Positions 12,090 to 23,059 of a stretch of DNA of 64,000 nt are shown piece after piece; the stretch's first letter is position 1, and every line of letters begins with the position of its first letter. This stretch comes from Kingdonia uniflora (taxonomy: Eukaryota; Streptophyta; Magnoliopsida; Ranunculales; Circaeasteraceae). The stretch is taken from positions 620,001-684,000 of the forward strand of contig JACGCM010000325.1 in the NCBI GenBank assembly GCA_014058105.1, in the 5' to 3' direction. The notes below the pieces were generated by a model. That model was given only the letters and a program-made list of their open reading frames with translations, did not search any database and was not told the origin of the DNA. A program made the translations under genes and the position numbers.

Positions 12090-12945
12090 ATTTCTCAATT
12101 CTGTGAGGCTTCAAAATTAAGCCTTATTGATTTCTCAATTCTGTGATTGAATGGGGTGATCAACACAATTCCTACTCTAGACCCTGCAGGTCCTGTTGAT
12201 CCATCTATAAGTAATCTTTAACCATCTTTTATTACCCACTTGGCTTTTTCCTTGAAAGTTTTGCTGGGCTGATCGATTTTACAATCTTCAGTTATGTCGG
12301 GGTCATGCTCTTCCTAATCGGCATCATCTCCTAGGAAGTCGACTACCGCTTGTCCCTTCAATGAGGTTCTTTGCTCGAATTTTATATTATGCTCTTTTAA
12401 GCCAACAGACCATTGATGTACTCATCGTGATTTCTTCTTCTTAGATAGCACTTCCCTAAGGGGATAGTTTTTCATAACTTTTACCGAATATGCTTGGAAA
12501 TAGTGTTTTAGTTTCTGTGATGTGTATATGAATGTTAGTAGGAGCTTCTTGATTTTAGCATATCTTATTTCTACTAGAGTAAGTGTTTTGCTTATGAAAT
12601 ATACTGGCTCCTCAATCTTTCCTTCTAATCGAATTAGAACAGAACTTAGAGAGTTTTCTATTACTGCGAGGTAGATTGTGAAATCTTCATTCTTTATCGC
12701 GTGCTCATTATTAGAGACTTGCCAAGATACCTTTTTAGTTTTTGAAAAGTAGCTTCACATTCTTCTATCTAATCGACATCTTCAATTTATCTTCCTTTGC
12801 ATCTTCTATTAGATTCACAAAGGAGAATGAACAACAACCGACATTGATCTGATGACTTTGAAACAAATTTTTTGATAGCTGTAATTTTGCTAGCTACTTT
12901 TTGCGCTTCTTTATTTGTTTTTGGTGATGGCATGCATATGAGAGC
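12090..12945 (-). pseudogene. Tat-1 RNase H and start of archaeal-type RNase H
   Basis: The minus-strand frames give QAVVDFLGDD at about 12350, the hallmark end of the Ty3/gypsy RNase H. Then come EEHDPDITED, WVIKDG and LLIDGSTGPAG near 12190, GIVLITPF near 12150 and IEKSIRLNFEAS near 12115. These line up in order with Tat-3 at 58255-58520. RNase H removes the RNA template during reverse transcription; the second domain is particular to Tat elements. Several stops interrupt it, and the second domain is cut before its catalytic Glu and second Asp. Confidence 0.75.
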
Positions 12946-13605
12946 TTAAATCTGGTTTGGACCTGCCTTTATCCCTTTCTTGTTTGTCAGATGTCTAAGG
13001 AACTTCCCAAAGTATACTCCGAATTGACATTTATCTGGATTGAACTTTATTCTGTATGATCGCAATATGTTGAAGATTATCTCGAGGTCTACAACATGAT
13101 CTTCCTTTTTTAAGTTTTTGTAGAACATGTCATCAATGTATACTTTAGCGATCTTTCCCAGGTGATCTTTGAACATGTTCATCACTAATTGTTGGTATGT
13201 TCCTCTGGCATTCTTCAGTCCGAAGGGCATGATTCTATAATAATAGATGCCTCTTTTAGTGATGAATATAATTTTCTCTTGATCTTCATCTAAGAGTGGG
13301 ATCTGGTTGTATCCCGAGGTGGTGTCCATCATGGAAAGTAGCTCGTGTCCCGCAATTGAGTTTAAAATTTGGTAAATGATTGGGTGAGGGATATTGTCTT
13401 TTGGTGTGTGTTTGTTGAGATCAGTAAAGTCTACACAGACCCGAACTTTCCCATTCTTCTTTGGAGCCACTACTATGTTTGTGATCCAATCTAGGTGCAT
13501 GGCTTCTCGTATAAAACCTAATTTGATTAGTTTGTCGATTTCTTTGTTGACCTCTTCCCTGTGTTGATGTGAGAGCCTTCTTATATTTGATTGCTGTAAC
13601 TTCAT
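12946..13605 (-). pseudogene. Tat-1 reverse transcriptase
   Basis: One uninterrupted frame of 219 codons, with domains in order: EEVNKEIDKLIKLGFIRE, VCVDFTDLNKHTPKD, LLSMMDTTSGYNQIPL, MPFGLKNARGTYQQLV, the catalytic box KVYIDDMF and CQFGVYFGKFL. The YIDD box and the Asp of MMDTTSGYNQ are the metal-binding residues and both are kept. This is the Ty3/gypsy RT fold that copies element RNA into DNA. The region continues in frames broken by stops on both sides, so it is a fossil domain and not a free gene. The annotated ATG is simply the first Met in the open stretch. Confidence 0.88.
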
Positions 13606-13989
13606 CTCTGAAGCTCAGCCTGTGGCAGACTAGCTATGGGTCGACTCATGGCATCTCCTGGAATATCCATGCAAATACATCTTTATTAACTCGAAGGGAA
13701 TGTATTAAGGCTTATTTTTCTTGTTGAACGAGCATGGTACTGAGAAATGTTCCTCTGTTGTGATTATCAATCTCAATATATTCTGTAGGTTTGACTGCGG
13801 AAGGTTGATCCTCGACGTGATCAACTTTCTATAATTGCTATAAAGCAAATTTATTGGACGTGTCGATTATGTTAGATATAGTATTTTCATAAGCATGAGT
13901 AAGCTTTTGACTTCCTTTGATCTCGTATATTCCTTCATTATATTTGAAACATAATGCTTGATGGTACATAGAAGGTATTGCTTGCATGT

Positions 13990-14300
13990 TGTGCAACCAG
14001 CAACGACCCATGATCCCTAAGTATTAAGACTTCACAATGATCACATAGAATGTAACGTCGAGGGTTGTTGGTCCAGATGTTATAAGTAGAACGATTCTCC
14101 CCACCCTTTCTTCTTTGGATCCATTGAATCCACTGATATCCAGGTTGTTTGGTTCTACTTTCTTTGTAAGTCCTATTTTTTTGATTGTGCTCCGAAAAAG
14201 GACTTCTATAGCACTTTCTGTATCCGCCATCATGGTGAGCATGAGGAATTTTTTCATCTTCAACATGATGACAAGCATATTGTGATGTGGAAACTTTACA
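13990..14300 (-). pseudogene. Tat-1 aspartic protease
   Basis: The frame has HNMLVIMLKMKKF before ADTESAIEVLF, then ISGFNGSKEERVG and TTLDVTFYVI. In Tat proteases the active site reads DTGS.ADILF. Here the invariant DTG is DTE, so catalysis would be lost. GFNGS and the VTFYV strand are family features. Protease frees gag and pol proteins from the polyprotein. Tat-3 (56640-57060) keeps DTG at the same place. Confidence 0.75.
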
Positions 14301-15420
14301 TGGGCTACATTGTAATCTTTAAATGAAATGCCAGTTCGTCTCTATATTGACTCATGTAGGACCTTTGCTTCTTTCTCCAGTATTATAAGATCATGGCACT
14401 GTGTAAACCTTTTTCTTTTGAATCGGATTGAATTGTTGATCTGGTGAATCTCGATCATATGGTCAATGTAAAGATGGTATAAATGCTTTTCTTCAAAATC
14501 CCCTTCGACTTGAATGACATCAATCTGCTTCTTGTAGCTTTAATTTTTGTATCCTTCGAGGTTGATTATGTATTCGTTCATCATTTTGTCCTTCAGAATG
14601 TATTCCATCAATCTCTGTATGGCGTAACATCTGTCAGTGTCGTGGTGCGTAACCTTGTAGTATTTGTAGTATGGCTTTCTTTCAATTGGCTATAGTGGCA
14701 GAGCGTTACGGAAGAACTTGTCCTTTGTTAGTATTGGGTTAATTTCTGAGAGTTTAACATTTAATTTTGGAAGGACATGCTTTGGTAGTATGTTCCCCTT
14801 TCGATTTTTACCCTCTTCTACTTTAGCTCGCTTTGTATCGCCTCATTCACTGCTACTTCGATCACTTCCTTTTGGCCATCATTCTTTCCAAGTCGATATA
14901 TTCATTTACCTTTTCAATCATATCCTCAAGGTAGTAGGTTTGTTTAAAAATAAGTGTTCCTTCACTTTGAATTCGATCTGTAAGGCACTGGTGAAGGTCG
15001 AGACTACAGTCTTCAGATATAGGTTATCCACCTTCCAAGATAGTTCAAGAAAATTCTTAGTGAATACTTCGAGCTTCTGTCCCTGAGACTATTTCAGACT
15101 GATTAGTGTGTAGACATTTTCTTCTTTGTCTTTATTGTGAGCATAAGTTTTCATGAAGATTTTTTAGAAACTGGTCGAATATAGAGATAAAATTTTTAGG
15201 TAAAGAATGAAACCATTAGAGTGGTTCTCCCTAAAGGCTTTTCGTGAGCAAGGTTCACAGAATATGGTTTTAAGTTCGAATATAATCCCCATGAATCTCT
15301 AAACTGCTGAATGTGCTCTCTTGGATCGATACCTTTATTTTTAAAGATCTTTAGAGTATAGAACACAGCTGGTACTTCCATTTCAAAAAATACTTTAGCT
15401 ATCAGACTCCCTTGTAATTT
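14300..15420 (-). pseudogene. Tat-1 gag (capsid/nucleocapsid) remnant
   Basis: The C-terminal capsid part reads GIDPREHIQQFRDSWGLYSN (minus, around 15310). It is followed by LEVFTKNFLELS and KEHLFLNKP near 15060-14920, then a degenerate nucleocapsid motif ending HHDTDRCYAIQRL near 14620. Tat gag proteins end with a zinc-binding YC.FH...GH.T..C block; here its first Cys is Tyr. Several stops and frameshifts break it. Gag packages the RNA in a virus-like particle. Upstream to 16130 only scraps are readable. Confidence 0.7.
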
Positions 15421-16130
15421 GCTTAGTTCGTCCTTGCTATAAAGAGCTTAGGCCTTTATGAGTTCTTTGATTTGCTGGTCCATGTGTTCCTGTATTACAT
15501 ATTGACGTGGTGCAGGAATCGACTGTATCATTGGTCTTGGGTTATGATTACCACTACCTTTCCTCAACCTTCCCTTGACTGGCACCCTTCTTATAGGTCG
15601 TGGCTCTTTTTCTTGTTATTTTGAGTTATTGTGTCCTCTACTAATTTTTAGTTGATCTTTACGCCCTAGATAGACCAAGGCTTCTAATTCCTGTAGGTTG
15701 TTGCGTGTTTATCTGACCCCCCCTTCCACTCACGACTTCCCAAGGTCCCAGTCTATCTCGTGTGGATATTCTAGAATGAGTGGGCCCAACTTCTTCATCT
15801 CTAGGAGCTGGTCCCTGTTGGTTATCTTACAAAGCTGTTTGGAGAATGGACATCTATTCTTCATGTCATTTAGATTCTAATTATCATACTCTACATTCTT
15901 TCTCCAACTTCCTGCTGCGGAGTTCTTGATCTTGGTCCAACTGGCGTTCAAGATCAATTATTTTCATCATTTCTACATTAAGGTTTGCCCTTAATTCTGT
16001 TAACTATTCCAGTTCGGTGGAGGTGAACTGTAGTTGTATTATGGACCCTGCTCGCTGGTATTCACCATAACTATTTGTTGATGATATCTGAAAGATGTTT
16101 GTATTAGGATTTCGTGGTATGTATCTTGCT

Positions 16131-16148
16131 CCACACAGATGGCACCGA
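16131..16148 (-). promoter_or_regulatory. Tat-1 primer binding site
   Basis: The reverse complement reads TCGGTGCCATCTGTGTGG. This is a mutated form of TGGCGCCGTCTGTGGG, which follows the LTR of Tat-3 at 54827. It lies one base inside the LTR end, where a tRNA primer anneals. Confidence 0.7.
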
Positions 16149-16149
16149 A

Positions 16150-16694
16150 TGTAAGGTCCTAAATTCGCAGCTCGAATCATCTCTTACACCAAGTGTACGT
16201 ATAACACAAATAATTATAAACAAGTAATAAAATATGACACGAGTTTAGCATGAAAACCTTTGAATTGATAAAAAAACCACGACCTCAGCTCCAGGATTTG
16301 GATGAATAACTTTATTGCTCAGATATATTAAGTTACAATAAGTTGGTGCTCTAGAATATTTCTCACTATGTGTGTTTTCTATCTCTAAAATCTTGTTGGT
16401 GTACCACCGCTGTCCTATTTATAGATCTCATCTTTAGTTCGTGGGTGGTAGCACGTTCTCGTGGATTGGGGGAAGAGTGGCGAAGCTTCTGGTGGTCATT
16501 CCTGTAACTGTCAGTTCATGGGGATAGGTGTCTTTGACTCATTCATTTGTATTCTTGGAGGTTTGAGCCACGTCAATTTTTAGTTCGCGGTCCATGTGTC
16601 AACATCGATAGGGTGTATGGCTTTTAGATTTGCGTGAGCCTGGTAATTTTGTAGTTCACTGTTACTGTAGCTCGAGGGATAGGTCTCTATAACA
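16150..16694 (-). mobile_element. Tat-1 5' LTR (545 bp)
   Basis: On the minus strand it starts TGTTATAGAGACC (16694) and ends GGACCTTACA (16150), next to the primer site, giving TG..CA ends. A TATAAATAG box lies on the minus strand at 16415-16423. The start resembles the Tat-3 LTR start TGTAGGGACCCATCCC. The partner 3' LTR is not in the window. Confidence 0.7.
16415..16423 (-). promoter_or_regulatory. Tat-1 LTR TATA box
   Basis: TATAAATAG on the minus strand, about 270 bases into the LTR; a likely promoter of the element. Confidence 0.5.
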
Positions 16695-16917
16695 CTCTTT
16701 TAGATATCATAACTGGGGGATTAAAATAACATATTATACTACCATTTATTAAGCTTTTTTTCTTCTTTTGCATCATTAACTGCTGATTTGAAAAATGAGC
16801 TGGGAAAACTTGTATAGTGTTTGCTACTATTGGTTATGACGTTTCAGTTTCTGGTCAGCTTGTTTAAAAGATAAAGCTGTAGAAAAGATGGACAAGAATA
16901 ATGAAGGATAGAAAATA

Positions 16918-17260
16918 ATGGTGTCTACTTATGTCCATTGCAATGGTAAAAAAATCTACCTTGACACAATAATCTCTCATTACCAATTTTCCTTCATAGA
17001 AGGAAAAGCCACCTTGACTACTCAACCAAAAGATATACGAAAAAAATTGACTTTAAAAATAACTTATGATACAGGCTTTTGGGAAACAATTCTTGTCACA
17101 ATCAAAACCATAAATTTTTCTAGCAAATTCGTAAGTTGGTTTGAGGAATGTGTCACTAACACTATTCAAGGGTGAGAGGGAACTCAGGCAAGGAAACCCC
17201 ATTTCTCCATTACTCTCTTTGTTATAGTTATGGAGATTCTTGGTATTTTTTCTTTTAATT
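16918..17260 (+). pseudogene. LINE (L1-type) reverse transcriptase fragment
   Basis: The 85-codon frame ends in LTLKITYDTGFWETIL, FSSKFVSWFEECVT. After one stop, RELRQGNPISPLL follows at about 17176-17215. In plant LINE RT the same order is K.D..KAYD.V.W, GF..KF..WI..CV, then GLRQGDPLSPYLF. The block-by-block order supports a LINE RT despite poor residue identity. The YADD box that should follow is not visible. It is a decayed piece, and its ends may have been trimmed by neighbouring insertions. Confidence 0.65.
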
Positions 17261-17597
17261 TGAGAAGAATGCTGGGTTTTTATTGTCGGGTAAGCTGGGG
17301 TTAAAAGACGACCACCCCTGCTTCTATAGAACTACTGAGAATTTACAAAAGTAAGCCCCCTATATACAGGGAAGCCCAAAACAAAGGAGATGAAGTAGCT
17401 ATACAGACTACAGAACAAAGAATTGCACTAACATGCTTACTACAACAACCAACTCACAAAAAGGAGGTAACTCAAAGTTGTATATCCAAGAAAGATGTAC
17501 AGTAAAAAAATGGATGAAAATGCTATCTTCATTTTTTCACTCCGATCTTCTTCAGCTCACAAAATCTGTAGGTTCAGTCTCCCTATATCCTTCAGTC
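17261..17597. other. No gene recognised; target region of the hAT element
   Basis: Short frames at 17433-17725 overlap the hAT terminus and resemble nothing known. The hAT insertion point is at 17605/21137. Confidence 0.5.
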
Positions 17598-17605
17598 GGT
17601 TTAGG
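17598..17605. other. hAT target-site duplication, left (GGTTTAGG)
   Basis: GGTTTAGG stands directly before the element end CACTGGCAGTACC. It is identical to 21129-21136. hAT elements duplicate 8 bp. Confidence 0.88.
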
Positions 17606-17866
17606 CACTGGCAGTACCAGGATTATTGCCCAGAGGGGCAGGGAATTTTGGGGGGCCAAAAAAAAAATTTAGAGAGATTTGAAGGGTATCTTTGTAATTT
17701 CACTTATAAGATGCAATTTATTTAATCTACATTACATTAAAATTCCTAAGGAACCTAACGGGAAGCAAGTGGAGGAATTTATGATAGACAATGTCATTTA
17801 TAGATATTATGATAAAAAGATACAAATATAAAAACATACCTGATTGTGAGATCATTAAACTTTTCC

Positions 17867-20014
17867 TCAACGTAATTTTATACTTTGGAAGTAGTTTAGG
17901 ATTGCTTCATCAGTGACGCTTACAAAAATGGTCTTCTCGACATATGTGACCAAGCAATCATTTACAAACTTATCTGCAATTCTATTACGCAAGCGGTTCT
18001 TTATGAATTGCATAGCTGAAAATGCCCTATCTACTGTAGCTGTCGCAACTGGAAGTATTAATGCCAATTTTATAAGCGAGTAAACAAAGGGGTATGATTT
18101 ATCTTTCTTTTTCTTAACCATCTCCTTAGGAAGCCCTTGAATGCCATGTACTTCAGAAAATGTACTATCAGATCATATTGGAGAGATATAAAGATCAAGT
18201 TGATCATCTAGTTTTATAAGGCCCAATGGAGAAAAATCATCCCCGCACAACTGAGCAAGGCGGATCAACTTCTCCTTGTTATATGTTGAAAATGAATCAC
18301 TTGGATTCAAGCAAGCCATGCAAACAAGTAATTTAGTATTTACCTCGTTAAAGCGATCATTAAGATCTGAAAGTTGATGATCTAAACATGAATTGAATAA
18401 TGACTGACGATAAAGATGTTCATTTGTATTTTCTTCTACAATTCTTCGGGATTGACCTGGTGTTATGAACCTATCTACCATCACTGGAATTTTAATATTA
18501 TGCTTTGTGCAATGCTTAGAGACGTCCTTGTGAATAGAATCTCATCCATTACCTCGTAATAATTGCAATTGCTTCTTTGCCAGTTTTACTAAGTCCATCA
18601 CATTTACAATGTCTTGATCTTTCCTTTATAATGCTTTGGATAAATCATTAGTATATCCTAAACTTTTCCTCATTAGAAATAAAATCAAGACAAATTCAAA
18701 TGAGCACATTGTATCCAATAAAACTATTGCAACGCCTCTTTGATCTAATTTTGACTTATGAATCAACTCGTAAATCACATCAGCAATAGGCCCAAACTTC
18801 AAAATCAAGCTCAATAGGGTATTATAGTGGGATCCCCAACGTGTATCATTGGGCTACTTAATGTTTGTCTCTTGATTTAGACCCCTTCCACTATTAAGTT
18901 CCCCTTTTTCTAATACTTCAATAATTGCAGCCGCTTGTTTATCATGAAGAAGATCTCGACGTTTACATGATGCTCCAAATTGCAATTTTTTTATCTTCGA
19001 GCTCTTTGAGAATAGATTTGGTCATCTCAAATGAGGAAGCCTTCGCAAGATCCTTTTGAATATCAGGGGAAGTCTTCTTATTATTATTCAGAGCATTTTG
19101 AAGAACTACACCTTTAATAACATCATTGTGATCAGTCGTAAAATTCAGAAGTTCAAGAAAATTCCCCTGATTATCCGACCCCTTTGACTCATCGTGACTA
19201 CGAAAAGCCAACCCTTGCTTGAGAAGAAACCAAACACAGTCAATGGATGCTACCAAATGAACTCGGTTATCAATCCATTCTTGATCTGATTGCTTAGAAT
19301 AAGCGGCTTGAATGCTTTGATCTTGGTTCAATAAAGCCTGACCTCTCAAATACGCATTACTTTGATCACTATCAACCCCTCCAACATGTACTTAAAATCT
19401 TTCTTTCTTTCTTCAATTTGTGTAACCCTTACTACTAGAACAATCACTGCCACCTTGGTCACCATTTTCCGTATTGAAGAGATAGCAATATAAGCAAAAA
19501 ACTCTATTCTTCTTTATGCTGTATTCCAACCAAGTTGGAAAGTCGTTAAACCAAGTCTTAATGAAGCGCCTTTTGGACTTGTCGTATTGGGGAAACTTGT
19601 AGTTTTTAGGTTTACACGGTCCCATTTTCAAATATGCTCTTCGAATCATATCTTGTTGATCAGGATGATATTCAGATATTAGAATTCGTATCCCTGGATC
19701 TATAGGAAGATCATTTATAGCTACTTCTCTGTTCTTTTGCTTTAATTGATGACGTACTTCCTCATAAACCTCAAGAATATCTTCAATTGGAGGCATTTTT
19801 TCAAGAACTTCATGATCTTCTATGGTCGAAAGAGGAGGTGTTTGTTCAAGAACTTCATCTTCTATGACCGAAACCGAAAGATGAGACGATTGTTCAAGAA
19901 CTTCATCCTCCATGACCGAAAGATGTTGATCAATTATAGGAGCACCTTTTGACTAGGTAACTTTCTACAGACTTCTTTTTCTTTCGAAGGAAGTTTACCA
20001 AAAAATCTTTCCAT
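17867..20014 (-). pseudogene. hAT transposase, TTF zinc-finger / DUF4371 type
   Basis: From a likely start at 20014 the product begins MERFFGKLPS. An acidic repeat with EDEVLEQ, EDEVLEQ and DHEVLEK follows at 19800-19913. The TTF-type finger region comes next: INDLPIDPGIRILISEYHP, RAYLKMGPC, TWLEYSIKKNRVFCLYCYLF (19413-19700). A DUF4371-like segment covers 18963-19349 (FLLKQGLAFRSHDES). The C-terminal dimerisation domain RAFSAMQFIKNRLRNRI lies at about 17985-18035. Plant hAT transposases of this class have exactly this order and about 700-800 residues. At least four frame breaks separate the pieces, so it is not functional. In intact relatives this protein cuts and reinserts the element. Confidence 0.85.
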
Positions 20015-20537
20015 TGTTACTGCGATGGCACAATCCTATATGAACTGATGAAAACAAGTATTGTTGATTATTCAAACATTGTTAGAGTATAAAATACACT
20101 AATCCTTACACATTCAAATATTGTAAGACTAATCCTACACTGAAACCCCCAAAAATAGATCAAAATCAAATGTAATGATCATCACGGTTAATTGGTGACC
20201 ATAAACTAACTGATTTACTGAAATCAAAATCCAAATGCCTCCCCCATCGAAAACCCAAATCGCAGAGGAGTGAAGTATTAATGCCAATGTTTGGATTGGT
20301 GTTCCATTACTCTGTAATGTATGATCCAATAGTTGAAACAAAAATCAGATATCCTCATGCTCCCATTAACATTTCATATACTAAGACCAAAATCGCTTAC
20401 ATACTTGTTCCATTGAAACTGAAGTATCTCATTCATAACATAATTCGTGATTTGGATGAAAATAAAAGAGGAAGATCAAGGCAAGGAAAGGTATCAAATT
20501 TTTATATATTCTACTGTCCAACAAAGTATCCTCTCAC

Positions 20538-20538
<1 letters not shown>

Positions 20539-20585
<47 letters not shown>
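20539..20585. repeat. (TA)n microsatellite
   Basis: About 23 TA dinucleotides inside the non-coding end of the hAT element; open frames across it are artefacts of the repeat. Confidence 0.95.
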
Positions 20586-20587
<2 letters not shown>

Positions 20588-21128
20588 CATTATATATCCA
20601 TTCAAATTAGCCCCCTCATACATAACCTTTTTAAAATTGAAGGTGATAAATTGGACTACATATCAATATGTTCCATCTTCCAAAGTATATTTTAGGATTT
20701 GTTGAAAGGGATATGGTAGAAGGAAAACAAAAGAGAAGGCAATCAAATTATGGGTTAATCATTGGCAATATTAGCACATCCCATTAATTAATTACAACTT
20801 AGAGCAATGAAATTAGGATTTATACTTATAGATTCACTGATGAGGAATATCATATCGAACCAATCTCAAATTGTATTCGGCCAATCACAAATTACAATCG
20901 CAATCAGCCAATCACAAAGTAATAGTCTCATTACTCTAATCGTAGAGGAAATGACTCAATGAGGAACCAATATTCTATTACTCGAATGAAGAAAATTACA
21001 CATGAAATGAATGAGGAAGAGGAACCAACATTAAGTTTTTTTTTTATGTATAGTATATGTTATATAACTAACCTGGAGAAAAGTGAGTGGGGGTAGCCCC
21101 CACTGGTTTTCATGTGGCTCCGCTACTG

Positions 21129-21136
21129 GGTTTAGG
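21129..21136. other. hAT target-site duplication, right (GGTTTAGG)
   Basis: Identical to 17598-17605; it follows the element end GGCTCCGCTACTG directly. Confidence 0.88.
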
Positions 21137-22009
21137 CTTGAGTTACGGTAGACCCCAACCTGACTGTATACAAATCAAAAAAATTACAATCTATGTTAGT
21201 TATATTTTAAATATTTACTATCTAATGAGTTAGCTTTACATAAGTTTGTATGTTTAAGCGGAAAGTCTTATTAAAAAATGAGTGTATTATTTATTTATGA
21301 GGCTACAAAATTTGTTGCTTTATTCCCCTCCTTCCAACTAAAATTGCAGGACTAGTCTTCTAGTATTTCATTCCATCTTTTTGGTCTACGATATAAAGGC
21401 ATTAGAACCCTGTCTGATACCTCGGGATGCAGAATTTGTACAATTCGCATAATACGTATTATAATGGCATTTTCACAAATACAGAAAATCCTAACGGTCA
21501 AATTATGATGAATAATATAGTGAAATGAAGCTCTTGACATGGCGTACAACTTCTGTTTTTACCACAAAGGCTAGATCCTAACATGGTAGTCCCAGAAAGG
21601 CAATTTATGTTCCTGTCAGCAAATTTACCAGAATATGTATACTTGGGTGGTCAGAATGTGAAGTAATAATCAGTTGAGTATAAAAAAAATGATTAAAACA
21701 ACTAACCGATAAGTTTTGAGTGCAATAAAACCATGCCAACCATTGATGGAGTCTCCTATCATCCATTAATGGAGTCTCCTATCATCCTCAGCCTTGTGCT
21801 TTAGGCTATAGTTTCACTCCTTACTGCATTCAAAATTAGTAGTGTCAAACTCCGTTATCACCAAGTCTTTTAACAAATAAAATGCTTGCCATAGTTGAAA
21901 AATCATGGGGAATATCATATGATAAGGAGAGGGGAATAACAAGAATGGAGCTATTTTGAATAGAAGAGGGAGTATCTCTTTATCGAGCAAACTAACTCAA
22001 GTTTTGTTC
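21137..22009. other. No gene recognised
   Basis: A 65-codon minus-strand frame (21352-21549) ends with a charged tail RRPKRWNEILED but resembles no family I can name. At 21740-21785 a 31-base unit containing ATGGAGTCTCCTATCATCC is repeated twice in tandem. The rest is AT-rich. Confidence 0.45.
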
Positions 22010-22018
22010 AACAATACA

Positions 22019-22247
22019 TTTTTTTTTTTTTTTTTGGAATCTAAAAATTCGTCCGGTTTATCATTTTTTACCATTCTCCTAACTAGTCTCCCAAGGCTCG
22101 CCATGGTACCTCCGCAAGCCGCACGCTCCATTTTAAGTCAAGATAAATCTTGGCGGATGACCTCCTAGTGTTGGGTTTTAAAATTGTGACCTCTTTCTCT
22201 TCACTCCAAGAGGTGGTCCCAAACTACTAGCCCAACACCAAAGAGGT
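22019..22247 (-). mobile_element. tRNA-derived SINE-like element with poly(A) tail
   Basis: On the minus strand it reads TGGGCTAGTAGTTTGG (A-box-like) near 22235. About 40 bases on is GAGGTCACAATTTTAAAACC (decayed B-box-like). A GC-richer body follows and it ends in about 16 A (poly-T at 22019-22035 on plus). The flanks AACAATACAT (22010-22019) and AACAATGCAA (22248-22257) look like a target-site duplication of about 10 bp with two mismatches. Pol III boxes, A tail and duplication together fit a SINE. Confidence 0.65.
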
Positions 22248-22449
22248 AACAATGCAATTTTCAAAAGGAAAAGAGGCGCTAAAGAGCATTCCCAGTAGTT
22301 TGGCATTGGCTTTGGCCAATATCATTGTCATATCATTAGTCAACCAGCCCAGCAGCTCCCAAAAATGTTGTCTTGAAATGATGTTGAAGTAAAGACTTTA
22401 CCGTCGTACTATAAACAAATCAAATGATGATACATATACATGAAAACTG

Positions 22450-22600
22450 CTTGGTTTAGTGGTTTGACTCATTTTCTTTGAGAGAGAGGTCATAGGTTCA
22501 AAACTTGGCCTAATTCATCTCTGGCTGATTAGGGACTTTGCCACATTAAGGAAACCATAAAAACTCATAAAGAAAATGCTGACAGACGCTTGGATCAGAC
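22450..22600 (+). mobile_element. tRNA-related SINE fragment
   Basis: TTGGTTTAGTGGTTTGAC resembles a pol III A box and AGGTCATAGGTTCAAAACTTGG, 40 bases on, resembles a B box (GGTTCRANNCY). The spacing matches tRNA-derived SINEs. The 3' end is unclear and no A tail or duplication is visible. The box order is plus, opposite to the element at 22019. Confidence 0.5.
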
Positions 22601-22789
22601 ACAAAATATAATAGCCTACTTGCAGCTTTCAAGAGCAGACTGAATACTGAAAGACTTCTCAGTAGCTTAAAGCCTACCATACTTGTAAATTAATCAAATC
22701 TACCACAAAATATACCTTCGAAACCTCGAACTTTGGATAGCCACCATGGCACAGCTCAACCCCAGATTGAAGGAAAATAGCTCAGTAGA

Positions 22790-23035
22790 CAAAGACCATT
22801 GTAAGACAGTTGTAAATAAGGTTACTTTAAAATTTGACTTCTCTATGATGACCTCACCTTTCCTATCCTCCATAAATAGGAGATGAGGGCCACCATATAG
22901 AGGGATTAAGCTTTCAAATCCATAAGATATGAAAGTATAAAAACACGGACTTGCAGTCCTACATCCTCGAGTTTCAGAACTAATTAAGCCTATTTGCTTC
23001 TTCAGGCCATATCATTTGTATGTTACCAACTGGCC
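22790..23035 (+). mobile_element. Tat-2 LTR 3' part (probable)
   Basis: A TATA-like CATAAATAGG at 22871-22880, followed by a leader and then directly by gag coding sequence in plus orientation, suggests the promoter part of an LTR. The primer site and gag start are missing, so an internal deletion joins LTR to gag near 23035. Confidence 0.45.
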
Positions 23036-23059
23036 TAGCCGATAGTCCTCTCAAGTGGT

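Larger units (their letters stand above)
12090..16694 (-). mobile_element. Tat-1: Tat-lineage Ty3/gypsy element, 3'-truncated
   Basis: Read on the minus strand the order is LTR (16694-16150), primer site, gag, protease, reverse transcriptase, RNase H and the start of a second RNase H, ending abruptly at about 12090. Integrase and 3' LTR are absent. A second, archaeal-type RNase H (aRNH) after the normal one marks the Tat lineage. Its protein pieces are close to those of Tat-3 (54203 onward): both have EHIQQ, GLYSNL, ISGFNGS and VCVDFTDLNKHTP. The two belong to one family. Confidence 0.85.
17606..21128 (-). mobile_element. hAT DNA transposon (TTF-type, 3.5 kb)
   Basis: The left end reads CACTGGCAGTACCA. 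The right end, reverse-complemented, reads CAGTAGCGGAGCCA. They match at 9 of 14 positions and resemble the CAGTGGCGGAGCCA ends of plant hAT elements. The flanks are a perfect 8-bp repeat, GGTTTAGG. Inside is a minus-strand transposase pseudogene. The 1.1 kb between the transposase start and the right end is non-coding and includes a (TA)n tract. The element is complete in outline but its transposase is broken. Confidence 0.88.

Noticed and set aside
20281..20695. Two overlapping frames with IYIYIY runs
   Set aside because: They read through a (TA)n microsatellite in the non-coding part of the hAT element.
21352..21549. 65-codon minus-strand frame ending RRPKRWNEILED
   Set aside because: It looks slightly protein-like, but I can name no family and see no exon context; listed only as part of an unassigned stretch.
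22283..22320. GAGCATTCCCAGTAGTTTGGC, similar to ends of some MITEs
   Set aside because: No partner terminal repeat or target-site duplication could be found nearby.
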